A DNA stretch of 64,000 nucleotides from Pomphorhynchus laevis (lineage: Eukaryota; Acanthocephala; Palaeacanthocephala; Echinorhynchida; Pomphorhynchidae): positions 1 to 64,000 of the forward strand of contig WNNJ02001259.1 in the NCBI GenBank assembly GCA_012934845.2. Direction: 5' to 3'. Both the position numbers and the translations under genes were made by a program. Positions 52,165 through 63,000 of this stretch are shown piece after piece. The notes under the pieces were generated by a model. It was not told the DNA's origin. It saw only the letters and a list, made by a program, of their open reading frames with translations, and did no database searches. Position 1 is the first letter of the stretch. Each line of letters starts with the position of its first letter.

Positions 52165-52925
52165 GCTTGTAGGGATGCCATATTTAAATTTACAAGAAAC
52201 ATAGCTTTGCATGAGCATTTATTCATACCATAGCTACCATGTTAGATCGAGGAATATAGGCCGAAAAATCTTACCAAACCCTTAATTGTTATTAATCCTA
52301 ATAAAATAAAATATGGCATGTAGACAAGCTACTGGTATTGAAACAATTTACAATTAGCTCGTATGAATGGATTATAAATAATATACTTTTTTAAATAGTT
52401 AATAATTTTCCATTATTGATAAAGAATTATTAGATGAAAAATAAAGAATAAAATAAAGAATAAAGAACGAATGAAAAATAAATAAATAAAGAATTTTATT
52501 GTTTAAAAATAAAGAATCACGTGCTAATGATGTATTTATTCTGATGAAATTTTATTATTTAGTTTATCTTCTTACTTAAAGTACATTAAAGAATTATTGG
52601 AGCTGCATCAAAGAAAGAAGGAAAATTTTATTTGATATTTCGCTAACCACTGTTAGCATCTTCAGGTGCTAACAATGGATATATTTAGGTGCTAGCATCT
52701 TGAAGATGGTAGCAGAGATTAGTGAAATATCAAATAAAATTTTCCTTCTTTCTTTGATGCAGCTCCAATAATTCTTTAATATGTTTTGAATTAGAAGATA
52801 CACTAAATAATAAAATTTCATCAGATGAAATAAGTCATTAGCATGTATTTGGCCCCGCTGTTATGTTGGGTCGAGGAATGGGGGGGGCGAAAATATTACC
52901 AAACCCTTAATTGTTATAAGATACT
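52165..52925 (+). mobile_element. PLE fragment carrying the foldback element (second copy)
   Basis: Nearly the same as 7,777-8,560. It starts in the codons for DAIFKFTRN, continues past CTTACCAAACCCTTAATTG, through the foldback element (52,591-52,774), to the 3' box GTATTTGGCCCCGCTGTTAT (52,842) and the second ACCAAACCCTTAATTG. It is directly followed by another PLE copy of the main subfamily. Confidence 0.8.
52591..52774. mobile_element. foldback (MITE-like) element inside the PLE
   Basis: GAATTATTGGAGCTGCATCA opens and TGATGCAGCTCCAATAATTC closes an almost perfect long hairpin of about 80-bp arms with a short loop. It is the better preserved of the two copies. Confidence 0.85.
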
Positions 52926-52929
52926 AGTC

Positions 52930-53835
52930 AAATGTGTATTCAACTCTAATAATTTGTATTAAACAAGCGAACAAATTTATTCAGGAGCCTTATTCTTAAT
53001 ATAACCAATATTTATGATAAAAAAGGTATATATCTAGATATGGACATTAAATTAACATCAATTAAAACTACTTTTAATTTATATAGTAAAGATGACGTAT
53101 TTAAATTTACAAGAAACATATTTTTGCATGAACATTCATGCATACCATATAATATAAAATATAATACATTAAATAATGAAATTTTAAGAATTGTATGTAA
53201 TGATATTGACTTTCTTCAAAATCATTTAAATAATTTAATAGATACATATTTTAAACTAGGTTACTTTAAAAATAAAATCAAACAGAAAATAGTAAAATAT
53301 ATAAATCAACACAATAATATTAAAAATAAATTTAAAATCATTAGCGGAATTTTTTATGGATGGACAATAAATAATATACTTTGCATTAGAATAAGATACT
53401 AGATAATAAAATTTCATCAGAGGAAATATATCATTAGCATGTATTTGGCCCCGCTGCCATGTTTGGCCGAGTAATAGGGGCTGAAACCTGATAGCATAGC
53501 AGTTCCTCCTGATGACCTCTAATTCTTATTCTGATACAACGTTTATTATTTATTATTTAATTCATAAAAATGACTTTTATTTTAAATTTTATTTATTTAT
53601 TTAATAAAAAAATTAAATAATTTATTTATTAGATAATAAAAATATTATCTAATTAAATTATCTAATAAATAATTAGATAATTTATTTAATCAAATTTTAT
53701 ATTCATAAAATTTGACTTTTATTTGAAATTTCAATTTAAAATTTTTACTTGATTTAAGTTTATATGAAATCTTATAAAATTATTTAATTATTTATTATTT
53801 TATTATTTTATTTTTATGCCCAGTTACCTGCTTTG
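52930..53835 (+). mobile_element. PLE 3' part with 3' box
   Basis: It encodes the end of the PLE protein from ICDD-like remains through LYSKDDVFKFTRN, IFLHEHSCIPYNIK and KQKIVKYINQ (53,040-53,402). The conserved box follows at 53,410-53,520 (GGCCCC, CTGCCATG, GGGGCT, CATAGCAG, CTGATGA), then the GACTTTTATTTTAAATTT tail and A+T-rich sequence with a local AATTAGATAAT repeat. Confidence 0.85.
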
Positions 53836-55740
53836 ACAAGTCAATGACATTGTCGGTAGTTTATCAAATTATAGAAGATGACATTTTTCTATCATAGAGC
53901 TAGGTAAGTGCATTGCATTTCTAATATTATATTTTTAGTATTTAATATAATGTACTATAATTAAAAATTATAAATAATATAAGTGTGCATGTTTTATTAA
54001 CCCGTGCCCCTCTCGGTATAAAACGTTGCATATATTAGCTGCAATATTCAAGTATTTAATATTTTAAAACATAATGATGTGAATATATTTAGAAAATTAA
54101 GAATATTGATTAGAATAATTCGTTTGTATTAATTCAGTATCTATGGGACTTGTTGAAATGACTGGTGAGAAATTTCACGAGTGCAATTGCCGTGATATGT
54201 AACAAAATTTTTGTTAAACATTTCTAATAATGTGTTAGCTATTAACATATTTTAATAAAAATACAAAATTTAATTATTCATATTGAAAGCACATTCGAGT
54301 ACCAAACGACATTCCTGGTTGGGGTTTGACATTTATGTACGCGAGAAATATTTCCAATACTGTAAATCGGAGAACTACTGATCACGGTTTACTGTTTTGG
54401 CTATTTCCAGTTGGCCAGTAAACATTTCAAACAGGAGCAGCCTAAAAAATACAATTCTGGCCAGCTTATATAATTGAATTTTTTGAATCATGGAGATAAT
54501 CTTATACTGAAAGTATTTGATATAAGTATTTTATAAAAAATATAATATTATATTTGATATTATTAAAACGTCAAATATATTAATAATTAATATAATAATT
54601 ATTATATAATAATTATAATACTATAATGCGTCAAAAAAATTAAATAATTATTAAATATTAATGATAATATTTAATATTATTAATATATTATCAATATATT
54701 ATTAATTAATATATTTTTAATAATATACTATTAATATATTATTATATTAATATATTATAAATATTAATAATTAATATTTAATTATTAAATATAAATTATT
54801 AATAATCAAATAATTTATTAAATTATTTATATAATCTGAATAATTTATTTTAGTAAATTGTCACAACAAGCGATTAATATATTAATGATAATTAATTATA
54901 ATTAATTATAATTAATTATAATATTGATTATAATGATATTATAATTAATATAATATAATCCGAGTTTAGCAAAATTTGAAATCGGAAGCCACTTCTAAAA
55001 TGTGTTAATATCTGTACTGTATGATTCATTGCATAAGCTGCTAATAGCCTGCCTATCGATAAAATATAAAATATACAATAGAAACATTAGAACAAATGAG
55101 TATCGCAATCTTAGTTTATCTCTCAGCCTATATTAAATATCGTATTTTGATCGATATTAATCGAACATAAATTTAAATGAAGGCTTCTTGGTAGATAAGT
55201 TTATACTGTCTAATAAGGTGCATATATATTCAATATAATCAGTTATAATTTTTCGTAATTAATTATTAAAATTAGTTTAATGTAAACGACCATTAATGTT
55301 AAAGCATTGAATGTTAATAAATTAATTAAAATTTATAAATAAAAATTATGAATAAAAATTTATTTATTTATTAAAAATAATTAAATCTAACGTTTTTTAT
55401 TAATTTAAATCATAATCCTTATTTTTTGTTAATTTACTCATTTATTGATAATTTATTTATCTTTTGTGAACTTATTTTTTACTTTATCTCACGTTTCTAA
55501 ATTAATTTAACACATTTTTATTTATTTTATAATTTTTTTAATATTTGTATTTAATATATTTTTTATTTATTTTATATATTTTTATTTATTCGTGATTTAT
55601 TATTTTTTGTTAATTTATTTACGTACTTTATTCTTTCCAAATTTTGTTTATTGCTGGTATTAATTAAAACGCTGATCAAAGTGTATTAATTTTTATACGA
55701 TTGAAACGTAGTTTGCTAAAACTATAGACTTAAAAGTTCT
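53836..55740. other. intergenic, no gene recognised
   Basis: 54,530-54,970 is almost pure A/T, made of TAATATATTAAT-type words. Sequence near 54,000 (CCCCTCTCGGTATAAAACGT) resembles a core promoter, but no frame follows it. Nothing else is recognised. Confidence 0.4.
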
Positions 55741-55748
55741 TTTACTAA

Positions 55749-56378
55749 TTAATCATCCATTTTTAAGTTTTTAAGTCTGGCTCTGATGTTTTCGTATGTA
55801 TCGAAAGATTTCATTTTATATCCCACAAATTTTGCTTTTTCTAATTCTCGTTCCACCCATTTTTCAGGATCAAACACTTCGGCTCTTTTTAGAATAATGG
55901 ATTTTTCCATATTATCAAGAGTATCTTCTTCCTTTTTCTTTATAAATTGTTTCTTTTGAATTACAAATTTGTATTTCTTAAGCCATTTTCTTCGCTTATA
56001 CTTGCGCATACGCCTTCGTCGATATTGTATTACATTGCGGACCCGTTTTTGCCTCAATTTCGCATGGTAACCGATATATGAATAGTCACCTGATGGACAC
56101 AAAATTTCCTTTATTAAATGGTGATCTTCACCTGTTTGTTGCCAATCATCGATTCTTTTATGCTGATTTAAACCATCACGTTGTAAATAATCAGAAATAA
56201 TGTGGCATGGAACTTTGAATATAATTTTCCTTTCTTCAGGTGGATATTCTAATTTGGCGATTTGATGATCAATTTTTTTATCTTTTATGTTTTCAACATT
56301 TAACAACGCATACCGATTTAAAGGAAGCAATAGAAGATTAAAGGGAGTTTTTGACAATTTCACATAATTTGACATCAT
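55749..56378 (-). CDS. AURKAIP1: mitochondrial small-subunit ribosomal protein mS38 (AURKAIP1 / COX24-type)
   Basis: A 209-residue single-exon frame with a double ATG start. The C-terminal half carries the very basic COX24/AURKAIP1 signature: VRNVIQYRRRRMRKYKRRKW, then LKKYKFVIQKKQFIKKK (about residues 115-152). It is followed by a helical acidic/basic segment with EKWVERELEKAKF. This Arg/Lys-rich stretch is the rRNA-binding tail of mS38 in the mitochondrial small subunit; in animals the same protein was first described as an Aurora-A-interacting protein. The N-terminal part is hydrophobic and basic, as expected of a mitochondrial targeting region, though not diagnostic. The length is similar to animal homologues (about 200). 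Identification rests mainly on the basic motif, so it is good but not certain. Confidence 0.75.
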   Translation of the reverse strand: MMSNYVKLSKTPFNLLLLPLNRYALLNVENIKDKKIDHQIAKLEYPPEERKIIFKVPCHIISDYLQRDGLNQHKRIDDWQQTGEDHHLIKEILCPSGDYSYIGYHAKLRQKRVRNVIQYRRRRMRKYKRRKWLKKYKFVIQKKQFIKKKEEDTLDNMEKSIILKRAEVFDPEKWVERELEKAKFVGYKMKSFDTYENIRARLKNLKMDD

Positions 56379-56399
56379 ACGAACAATATTTACGTTGAA

Positions 56400-57415
56400 T
56401 TGATCTAAAACTTCAATCGTGCCAAAAGTGAAATAGCTATCGCTTATCTATTAATTAAGGAAATACAATCGAGGTATAAGCGATTTAAAATTCGATGTCC
56501 TTTAATATTTAATAAATTAATTGTTTACGTAATTAATATTTGCGCAAAAATCTTTAGCTATACTTAAAATATCGGGACAAATGTTGGATTAACAGAAGTT
56601 AGCGAAATATCAAAAATAATTTCTTCTATCCTTTGATCCAGCTCCAATAGTAGAAATATAGAATGGTGCGAAATAAACTGATCAATAACTGAAATTTTTT
56701 AATAGTTGATACTGATCCATTATTGATAAATAATTATTAAAGCTGGACCAAAGAAAAGAGGAAATTATTTTTGATATTTAAGCTTTAAATAAAGTAGCGT
56801 TATATGATACTGATAATAAAGCCAATATATTCTTTTCTCAAACAAATAAACAATTTGTTCTTAACTTGAATATTTGCCTGTATTCAACTTAAGTTCATTA
56901 TATACAAATAATAAACTTACTTGAATAGAAACTAAGTAGAATTTGACACAAATTAATTTAGAAGATTACAAAAAAAGCGTTTTTTATTACGGCATTTAAT
57001 TACTTCTATACTTAATCAGCTTCATAAAGCTGAATAATCGAAAAAATATGTTGTTTTAATGAAAACAGTTGTACTACTATTCAAATTGTAATTTGTAAAT
57101 AGAAAATTAAATTTTAAATAGAAAATTAAACAAAAATTTTTAGTTGAATATGAATTTTAATTTCCTTAAGAATTAATTATTTAATTTATTTACTAATTAT
57201 TATTTAATAATTTATTATCAAATTATTATATTTTTAAATAAATTATTTGTTTCAAAATACAATTGAATGGGTTGCCCGCAAATGGGCCCCATATTATTAC
57301 TTAGATAAAGTCATATTATTACTTATATACAATTCGCAAATAAAATTAGTTTACTGTAAAAACTAATCTGCATGTACTTAGTGCAATAAAATTAGCCTGA
57401 TATTCAAGTATTTTA
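56400..57415. other. spacer with two half copies of the foldback element
   Basis: AGTTAGCGAAATATCAAAAA to GATCCAGCTCCAATAG (56,597-56,650) corresponds to the right end of the foldback element. AATTATTAAAGCTGGACCAA to TTTTGATATTTAAG (56,731-56,781) corresponds to its left end. So one copy ends and another begins within about 190 bp. The rest is A+T-rich without genes. Confidence 0.6.
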
Positions 57416-57419
57416 TATT

Positions 57420-57650
57420 TGATCCATGAATCAGATCAAATAACTGGGTCTTCGTATTTTATATTTCAAATTAATTAAGAATAATGAATTAATTAATAAT
57501 TAACTAGCCTACATTAATTTATAAAAAAATAATAAATAATTATATAAGATTTTATACAATTTATATTTATATTAAGTTAAAATTTATAATTAAAATTTAA
57601 AAAGTCAATTTTTATGAATTGACTAATAAATAAGAAATTAATTCAATTCA
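57420..57650 (-). mobile_element. PLE-tail-like repeat without box
   Basis: ATCAGATCAAATAACTGGGT, then a long A/T run and AAGTCAATTTTTATGAATTG, reproduces the distal part of the PLE tail in minus orientation. The conserved box is absent here. Confidence 0.55.
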
Positions 57651-58050
57651 AAGATATTGTTAAATATTTTTAAAATATGATCAAAAATCCAAATTTATGA
57701 AATTAGCCCGATGAACCAGATGAATGGTTATTTCAGCTTTTATATATAAGCGATCAAAGGTGTAAATGCGTCTCTAGTATTAGACAAGAACACAAATTAC
57801 AAATTAACATATTATATATAATATTTATTATAAATTAATGTAATTTATTTTAATTTATAATTTATAACTTTAATTCGAATGTTAATTGGATATGTGAATC
57901 GTCTGACTTTTTGTGTCTAAAAGATAAAACGCATCAGTAGTTGCACTTACTGGTAAGTGTAAACCATTTTTATGGGTAACGTATCTTTGTGGAACCACTT
58001 TTATTTGCAATTACATGACTATGTTACTGCAAATAAATAATTAATATTAA
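57651..58050. other. A+T-rich spacer
   Basis: No gene or recognised repeat. It separates the first and second members of the minus-strand PLE-tail cluster. Confidence 0.35.
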
Positions 58051-58079
58051 ATAACAATAATAATGTCAATATCATTACA

Positions 58080-58480
58080 TATTAAAATCAATTTTTATGA
58101 ATTGACTAATAAATAACAGGCGTCGTATCAAATATATAATCATGTTACATCGTATATATTATATACGATGTAACATACGATGTCACCTCTTTCTCTTTAT
58201 AAAGAAAATTATCGTCAAGTACGTTTTCTTGTCACAAATCTCATTAGTTGAAAACCTACGATTTTTTATGAATCATTTTTTATGAATTGTTTAACAAATA
58301 ACACACGATGTATAAGAATAAGGATCATATGTCACCAAGAGGAACTGCTATGTTATCAGGTTTCGACCCCTATTCCTCGATTCAACCTAGCAGTGGGGCC
58401 AAATACATACTAATGACTTTATTCCTTTAATGAAATTTGATTATCAGTTGTATCTTGTTCTAATACAAAGCATATTGTTT
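58080..58480 (-). mobile_element. PLE 3' tail with box, minus strand
   Basis: The box (58,320-58,435) read on the minus strand has TGTATTTGGCCCCACTGCTA, GGGGTCGAAACCTG and CATAGCAGTTCCTC. GGCCCC can still pair with GGGGTC through one G-U pair. A 16-bp palindrome, TGTTACATCGTATATA with one spacer base, lies in the tail at 58,143-58,175. Confidence 0.75.
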
Positions 58481-58589
58481 TTCAAAACAATATTTTTGTA
58501 ACAAATCAAATTTTTTATTAATAAAATATTGCAACTTACAATTTGTAACAAATCAAATGAATAACTAAATTTACGTATTTAATTCTAAA

Positions 58590-58925
58590 TATAAATAAAA
58601 AATTAATATAAATAAGTATAATTATATAAGATTTTATACAATTTATATTTATATCAAGTTAAAAATTTAAAATTGAAATTTAAAATAAAAGTCAATTTTT
58701 ATGAATTGACTAATAAATAAGAGATTAATTCAATTTAAAGATATTGTTAAATATTTTAATAATTAAATAATAAAATAAATAATTGTTATAAGATTTTTTA
58801 TAATTTAAATAAAGTTAAAATAAAAAATTGAAAATTAAAATAAACGTCATTTTTATGAATTGACTAATAAATAACAGACGATGTATAAGAATAAGGATTA
58901 AAGGTTACCAGAAGGAAAACTAAAA
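58590..58925 (-). mobile_element. PLE tail fragments, minus strand
   Basis: Two successive copies of the distal tail (AAAGTCAATTTTTATGAATT near 58,687; AACGTCATTTTTATGAATTG near 58,842) with the intervening A/T run. The second ends shortly after AATAACAGACGATG, without a complete box. Confidence 0.6.
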
Positions 58926-59450
58926 GAAGTTTCTTGATTTAGCAAATTTTAATGAGAACAGGCAACAGCAAATTTTAATGAGAAATATTCAGATGGTAGT
59001 AGAAAACTATAAATTACTTTTATCAATTTGTTAACGTAAAATTGAAATTTAACATAAGAATTTAAAAAATATTTCATGCTATTTTTCCAATAACAATTTT
59101 ATAAAATACTACTTTGATGAAATGCATCAACTATAAAAGGTTTCAGTTAAAATAACTCAACGAACTAACTATATAGGTAGAAACATGATTTAGCAAATAC
59201 CTTATTTAGCCAACCTGAATTTTATCCATAGGTATTCAATGACAGAGTAAAAATTTTATTTTAAATTTTAATGCTATTTACAAAATAAAGTTATTTAAAT
59301 GTATATAAAATGAAATTATTTGATAAAGTTAAAAACGGAAGTATAAGGTCATGTAAGAGTGCGCCGACACGCATTTGCCACATAAAAATAAATCTTTTTT
59401 TAATTACATCAACCACCAGACGACTTTGCTCAAAAAATAAGATTAGCCCA
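58926..59450. other. spacer, no gene seen
   Basis: Contains a short direct repeat, AGCAAATTTTAATGAGAA, at about 58,938 and 58,968. No coding signal. Confidence 0.35.
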
Positions 59451-59454
59451 CAAA

Positions 59455-59960
59455 TCAGATCATATAACTGAGTATACGTATATTAATAAAATAATAAATA
59501 ATATAAATAATATATAATATATATAATAATAAATAATATTATAATATTATATATAATAATATATAATAATATATATAAATAATAGATAATCAATTATTAT
59601 ATGAGATTTTATACAATTTATATTTATATCAAGTTAAAATTTAAAATTTAAAATATAAGTCAATTCTTATGAATTGACTAAGTGACATACGATGCATCAG
59701 AATAAGGATTCTTGATAAGGATTATCATGAACCGTTTAGTCGGATAAGATTTTAATAAAAATTAATAAAAAATAATTTTTATTAAAAGGCTAATAAATAA
59801 CAGAATATGTATCAGAATAAGAATTATAGGTCATAAGGAGGAACTGCTATGCTATCAGGTTTCGGCCACTATTCCTCGACCCAACCAAGCAGCGGGGCCA
59901 AATACATGCTAATGACGTATTTCCTCCGATTAATTTGATTATTGAATAAGGACTAAAAGT
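59455..59960 (-). mobile_element. solo PLE-tail unit with box, minus strand
   Basis: It runs from ATCAGATCATATAACTGAGT and TATACG through A/T-rich sequence, two GTCAATTCTTATGAATTG-like tail words, to the box (59,815-59,935). The box read on the minus strand has GGCCCCGCTGCTTGG, GTGGCCGAAACCTG and CATAGCAG. The arrangement suggests a roughly 0.5-kb non-autonomous unit delimited by the ACGTATACTCAG word and the box. Confidence 0.7.
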
Positions 59961-60239
59961 CATTAAAAATAACGCCTATGTAATCATGTATTTTTCGCGT
60001 ATAATATAACACCGTAGCCTTTATTAAGTGTCTGACTTCGACAAGCAAGACAAGAAACATAATTAGGCAATTCAATCAACAACAATTTATTGACAATAAA
60101 AAAATAATAAAAGTACCACAAGATTTTTCTTGTCAACCACTGGTCTGGGTGTTGGGTCGTGGAGGCAGTGTACGAACCAAAATATTCCAGACATAATTAT
60201 ATATAGTAATTAATAATTATTTATAAATTATTTTTACAA

Positions 60240-60510
60240 AGATAGAATCATTTAGTCAAATAAGATTTTATATATTATTTATATCAAGTTAAAATTTAAA
60301 TTTGAAGTATAAAATAAAAGTCAATTTTTATGAATTGACTAATAAATAAAAGACTATTTATAAGAATAAGGATTAAAGGTCATTAAAAATAACTGCTATG
60401 TAATCATGTATCGCCTCTATTCTTTGGCCCAACATAGCAGCGCGGCCAAATACGTACTTATTTCCACTGATGAAATTTGATTATTTATGAAATTTAATTA
60501 TGTAACAAAT
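60240..60510 (-). mobile_element. PLE 3' tail with diverged box, minus strand
   Basis: The minus-strand box (60,385-60,480) keeps CTGCTATGTTGGG and ACATAGCAG, so the second stem is a perfect 9-bp pairing, while the GGCCGC/GAGGCG stem has lost pairing. The tail AAAGTCAATTTTTATGAATT lies at about 60,318. Confidence 0.7.
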
Positions 60511-60659
60511 TCAAATCTAATGAAAAGCGCTTTAAATTAATTTATTATCATAAATTATGTAGCAATAACAAATACGGCTATATATGTCAACGAATATGTG
60601 ATAATTTTCCCAAAATAAGTAACGGTTGTATAGTTCATGTGAATATGTTGCTTAAATAA

Positions 60660-61394
60660 CTACAACTGAATATCGTCATCATCTCCAGCGTCGGTTACGG
60701 TCATTGTATAAGTCGGCTCCAGCAATAACATTTCATTTATTATCAGACTATCTTTTAACCAATGTGCGATAATTTCCTGATCAGATGGACACGTTACCTT
60801 AAAGCAATGCTGTTCATATGCGGAATGCAGATAGTTCCAGAGAGCCGATAGTTTCCTCGGTATGACAAAACTCTTCACTGTAAATCCGACAATTCTGATG
60901 TGATGCAATTTAGGAAGCAAGGAACAATCCATTGCACTTAATTCATCACCAACCAGAAATTTTGACCCGTTGTTGCGTAAGTACTTATCAAGTTTGGTGA
61001 GCTCGCTAATCAGGGCGTCGGGTGGTGAATTGTTTTTCATGAAAAAGCAGAATCTAGAAAATACATCTGACTGAGCTTTGTTTGCATCTGAATTGAATCT
61101 AGTTAAAATATGATCTTCCGGTATCAATTTGTCCAGATATTCGCTTATATCATCTACTGAAGTTAGAGCAACGTCTCCGTGAATTAACATTGGAAGCTTT
61201 GTGATACTGTATCCTGCCCGATGGCGTGTATTGGGGTCTAAGCTAATTATCTCGGCATTTAATTGATTATTCTGTTCGATTTTCAGAAATACTTGCATAC
61301 ACACATTCTGGCATATTGGGCATGCTCCACGACCAGCTTTATTTAGACCAGGCTTCACAAGAACATACATCTTTTTAACAGGATCTTCACTCAT
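60660..61394 (-). CDS. Clic: chloride intracellular channel (CLIC/EXC-4 family) protein, single exon
   Basis: 244 residues from the ATG at 61,394, the usual CLIC size (about 240-255); the frame stays open upstream but without another ATG. The thioredoxin-like N-terminal domain has the CLIC redox site as CPIC (residues 25-28), at the position of Cys24 in human CLIC1, followed by the putative membrane segment. The TKLPMLIHGD stretch with the conserved cis-Pro lies near residue 70. The all-helical GST-like C-terminal domain has FLVGDELSAMDCSLLPKLHH, FVIPRKLSALWNYL and CPSDQEIIAHW, close to insect and nematode CLICs. The C-terminus adds a short acidic DAGDDDD tail. The family is soluble or membrane-inserting and acts in tubulogenesis, oxidoreduction or anion conductance. 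Whether this one forms channels cannot be told from sequence. Confidence 0.9.
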   Translation of the reverse strand: MSEDPVKKMYVLVKPGLNKAGRGACPICQNVCMQVFLKIEQNNQLNAEIISLDPNTRHRAGYSITKLPMLIHGDVALTSVDDISEYLDKLIPEDHILTRFNSDANKAQSDVFSRFCFFMKNNSPPDALISELTKLDKYLRNNGSKFLVGDELSAMDCSLLPKLHHIRIVGFTVKSFVIPRKLSALWNYLHSAYEQHCFKVTCPSDQEIIAHWLKDSLIINEMLLLEPTYTMTVTDAGDDDDIQL

Positions 61395-61464
61395 TTTCAG
61401 CTCGAAACAACAGGCTTTATAAAAATAAAGTAGGTAAACAAATTTATATGTGAATAGCTTCAAA

Positions 61465-62690
61465 ATATTTGAACTATTTTTGTTAAAACCGAAAGCGATC
61501 AGGCTTCGTTGCAGTCAAAATCCCTAATATAGCGAAAATATTGACCAAGACACTCTAATTGAACCATAAATTTTAAATAGTCCTGTTTTTATCTGATTTT
61601 TCGCCGATTTTAGATTATTTACCCAGTCTCTTTAAATTTGTAATTATATTTACTTTGCTGAAATGTAACATATGTCAACAATCCCTATCTCGCTTTTCTT
61701 TTTCTCTGTTGTAAGAAATACGCCGGAGTACTCTTTTCTATGATGATGATATAGTATACGGAAACGCAACGTGTGTGTAATGACAATGTATACATGCACG
61801 ATGACGATTTTTACATTTTTGTTTCAATACCGAAGTAAAAAAGCTTATCTCTATCACATTTGCAATTAATTTCTTTGGTATCTGCAAAAACGAGACAGTA
61901 TAAATGGTGGTAACTTATGCTCCAAGCCGGTATATCGAGAGTTGACGGTATACTCCTTCCATTTTAATTCAGTACAACTTCAAAATACAGTTAGCTGGAA
62001 ATACTCCTTCGTAATTTGTCACGGGTATATAAAAATCCATATTCGTTATTGCGAGGAACGTATAACAAGTTTGTCGAGGCTAAATGGTTAGGGAAATAGT
62101 AGCTGGTAAACAAAATTCAGGTTCCAAAGTTCAGCTGATACATTTGTAAAAAACATTGTGATTTAGTATTCTAAATTTAAATATCTTGACTATATTAAAT
62201 GTTTATTTAAGATACAATATCGATCAATTAAGTTCAATTTATTAGGTAATTGATCTAAAAATATTCGATCTAATAAAATTACCAAAAAATAAAAAATTAA
62301 ACAAAATATTTGATTTTAGATTGCAGCTAAATATGTTCAATTAACAATGTTGAATTGTTATAATGTTAAATTATGTTAAATACTAATATTTAATTAGTAA
62401 TAATTAAAATAGTAATTGATTAATTGAAACTATATTCTTAAAAAAAAGGCATTCGCCGACAAAAAAAATATTATTGTTGTAATTATTTCGGTTTCCATGA
62501 GAAACCGAAATCAAAGAAATTTTTAGTATTTATATCTAAGACAATGTTTTAACCTTATATATAAATACATATAATCATATTAATACATGATTGATTAACT
62601 ATTTTATAAAAACTTTGATGATTAATCAACATCATGAATTTACCTATTTGAGGCTCTTCGAAAATATAAAATATAAAGTAACCAATTAAG
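61465..62690. other. upstream region of CLIC, no further gene recognised
   Basis: A+T-rich sequence without a supported frame. It presumably contains the CLIC promoter, but no element is distinctive enough to name. Confidence 0.4.
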
Positions 62691-63000
62691 GCTTAGAATA
62701 CTGCGAAATGGTGTCGAATACTGCGAAATGGTGTGTAGCCAACTGGTGTGCATCTTTGTAGCACAACGCGCTTGGTTCTCCAGCGCTTAATGCAGACGGG
62801 TAAATATTTGCAGTTGCAAACCCCAGTCTTTGCAAGGGAACAAGGAGTATTTGTTGTTTCAAATCACCGTATAGCTTTCCTCCCAACTTCAATCCAGTTG
62901 TGGGGAGTACAAGCTACTGATGAGAGCCAACTAGCTCGAAACGGTGACTTTGTCATTTGCGACAATTTCACTCTTGAATTTATTTCGTGCTGCTGACGCC
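62690..63000. other. less A+T-rich island, open on both strands, unidentified
   Basis: The island is open on the plus strand (82 codons, 62,748-62,996, ending FTLEFISCC) and on the minus strand (about 74 codons, with LGFATANIYPSALSAGEPSA), neither with an ATG start. A direct repeat GAATACTGCGAAATGGTGT occurs twice at about 62,696 and 62,715. It could be an exon, a transposon scrap or a processed fragment; I recognise no family. Confidence 0.3.
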
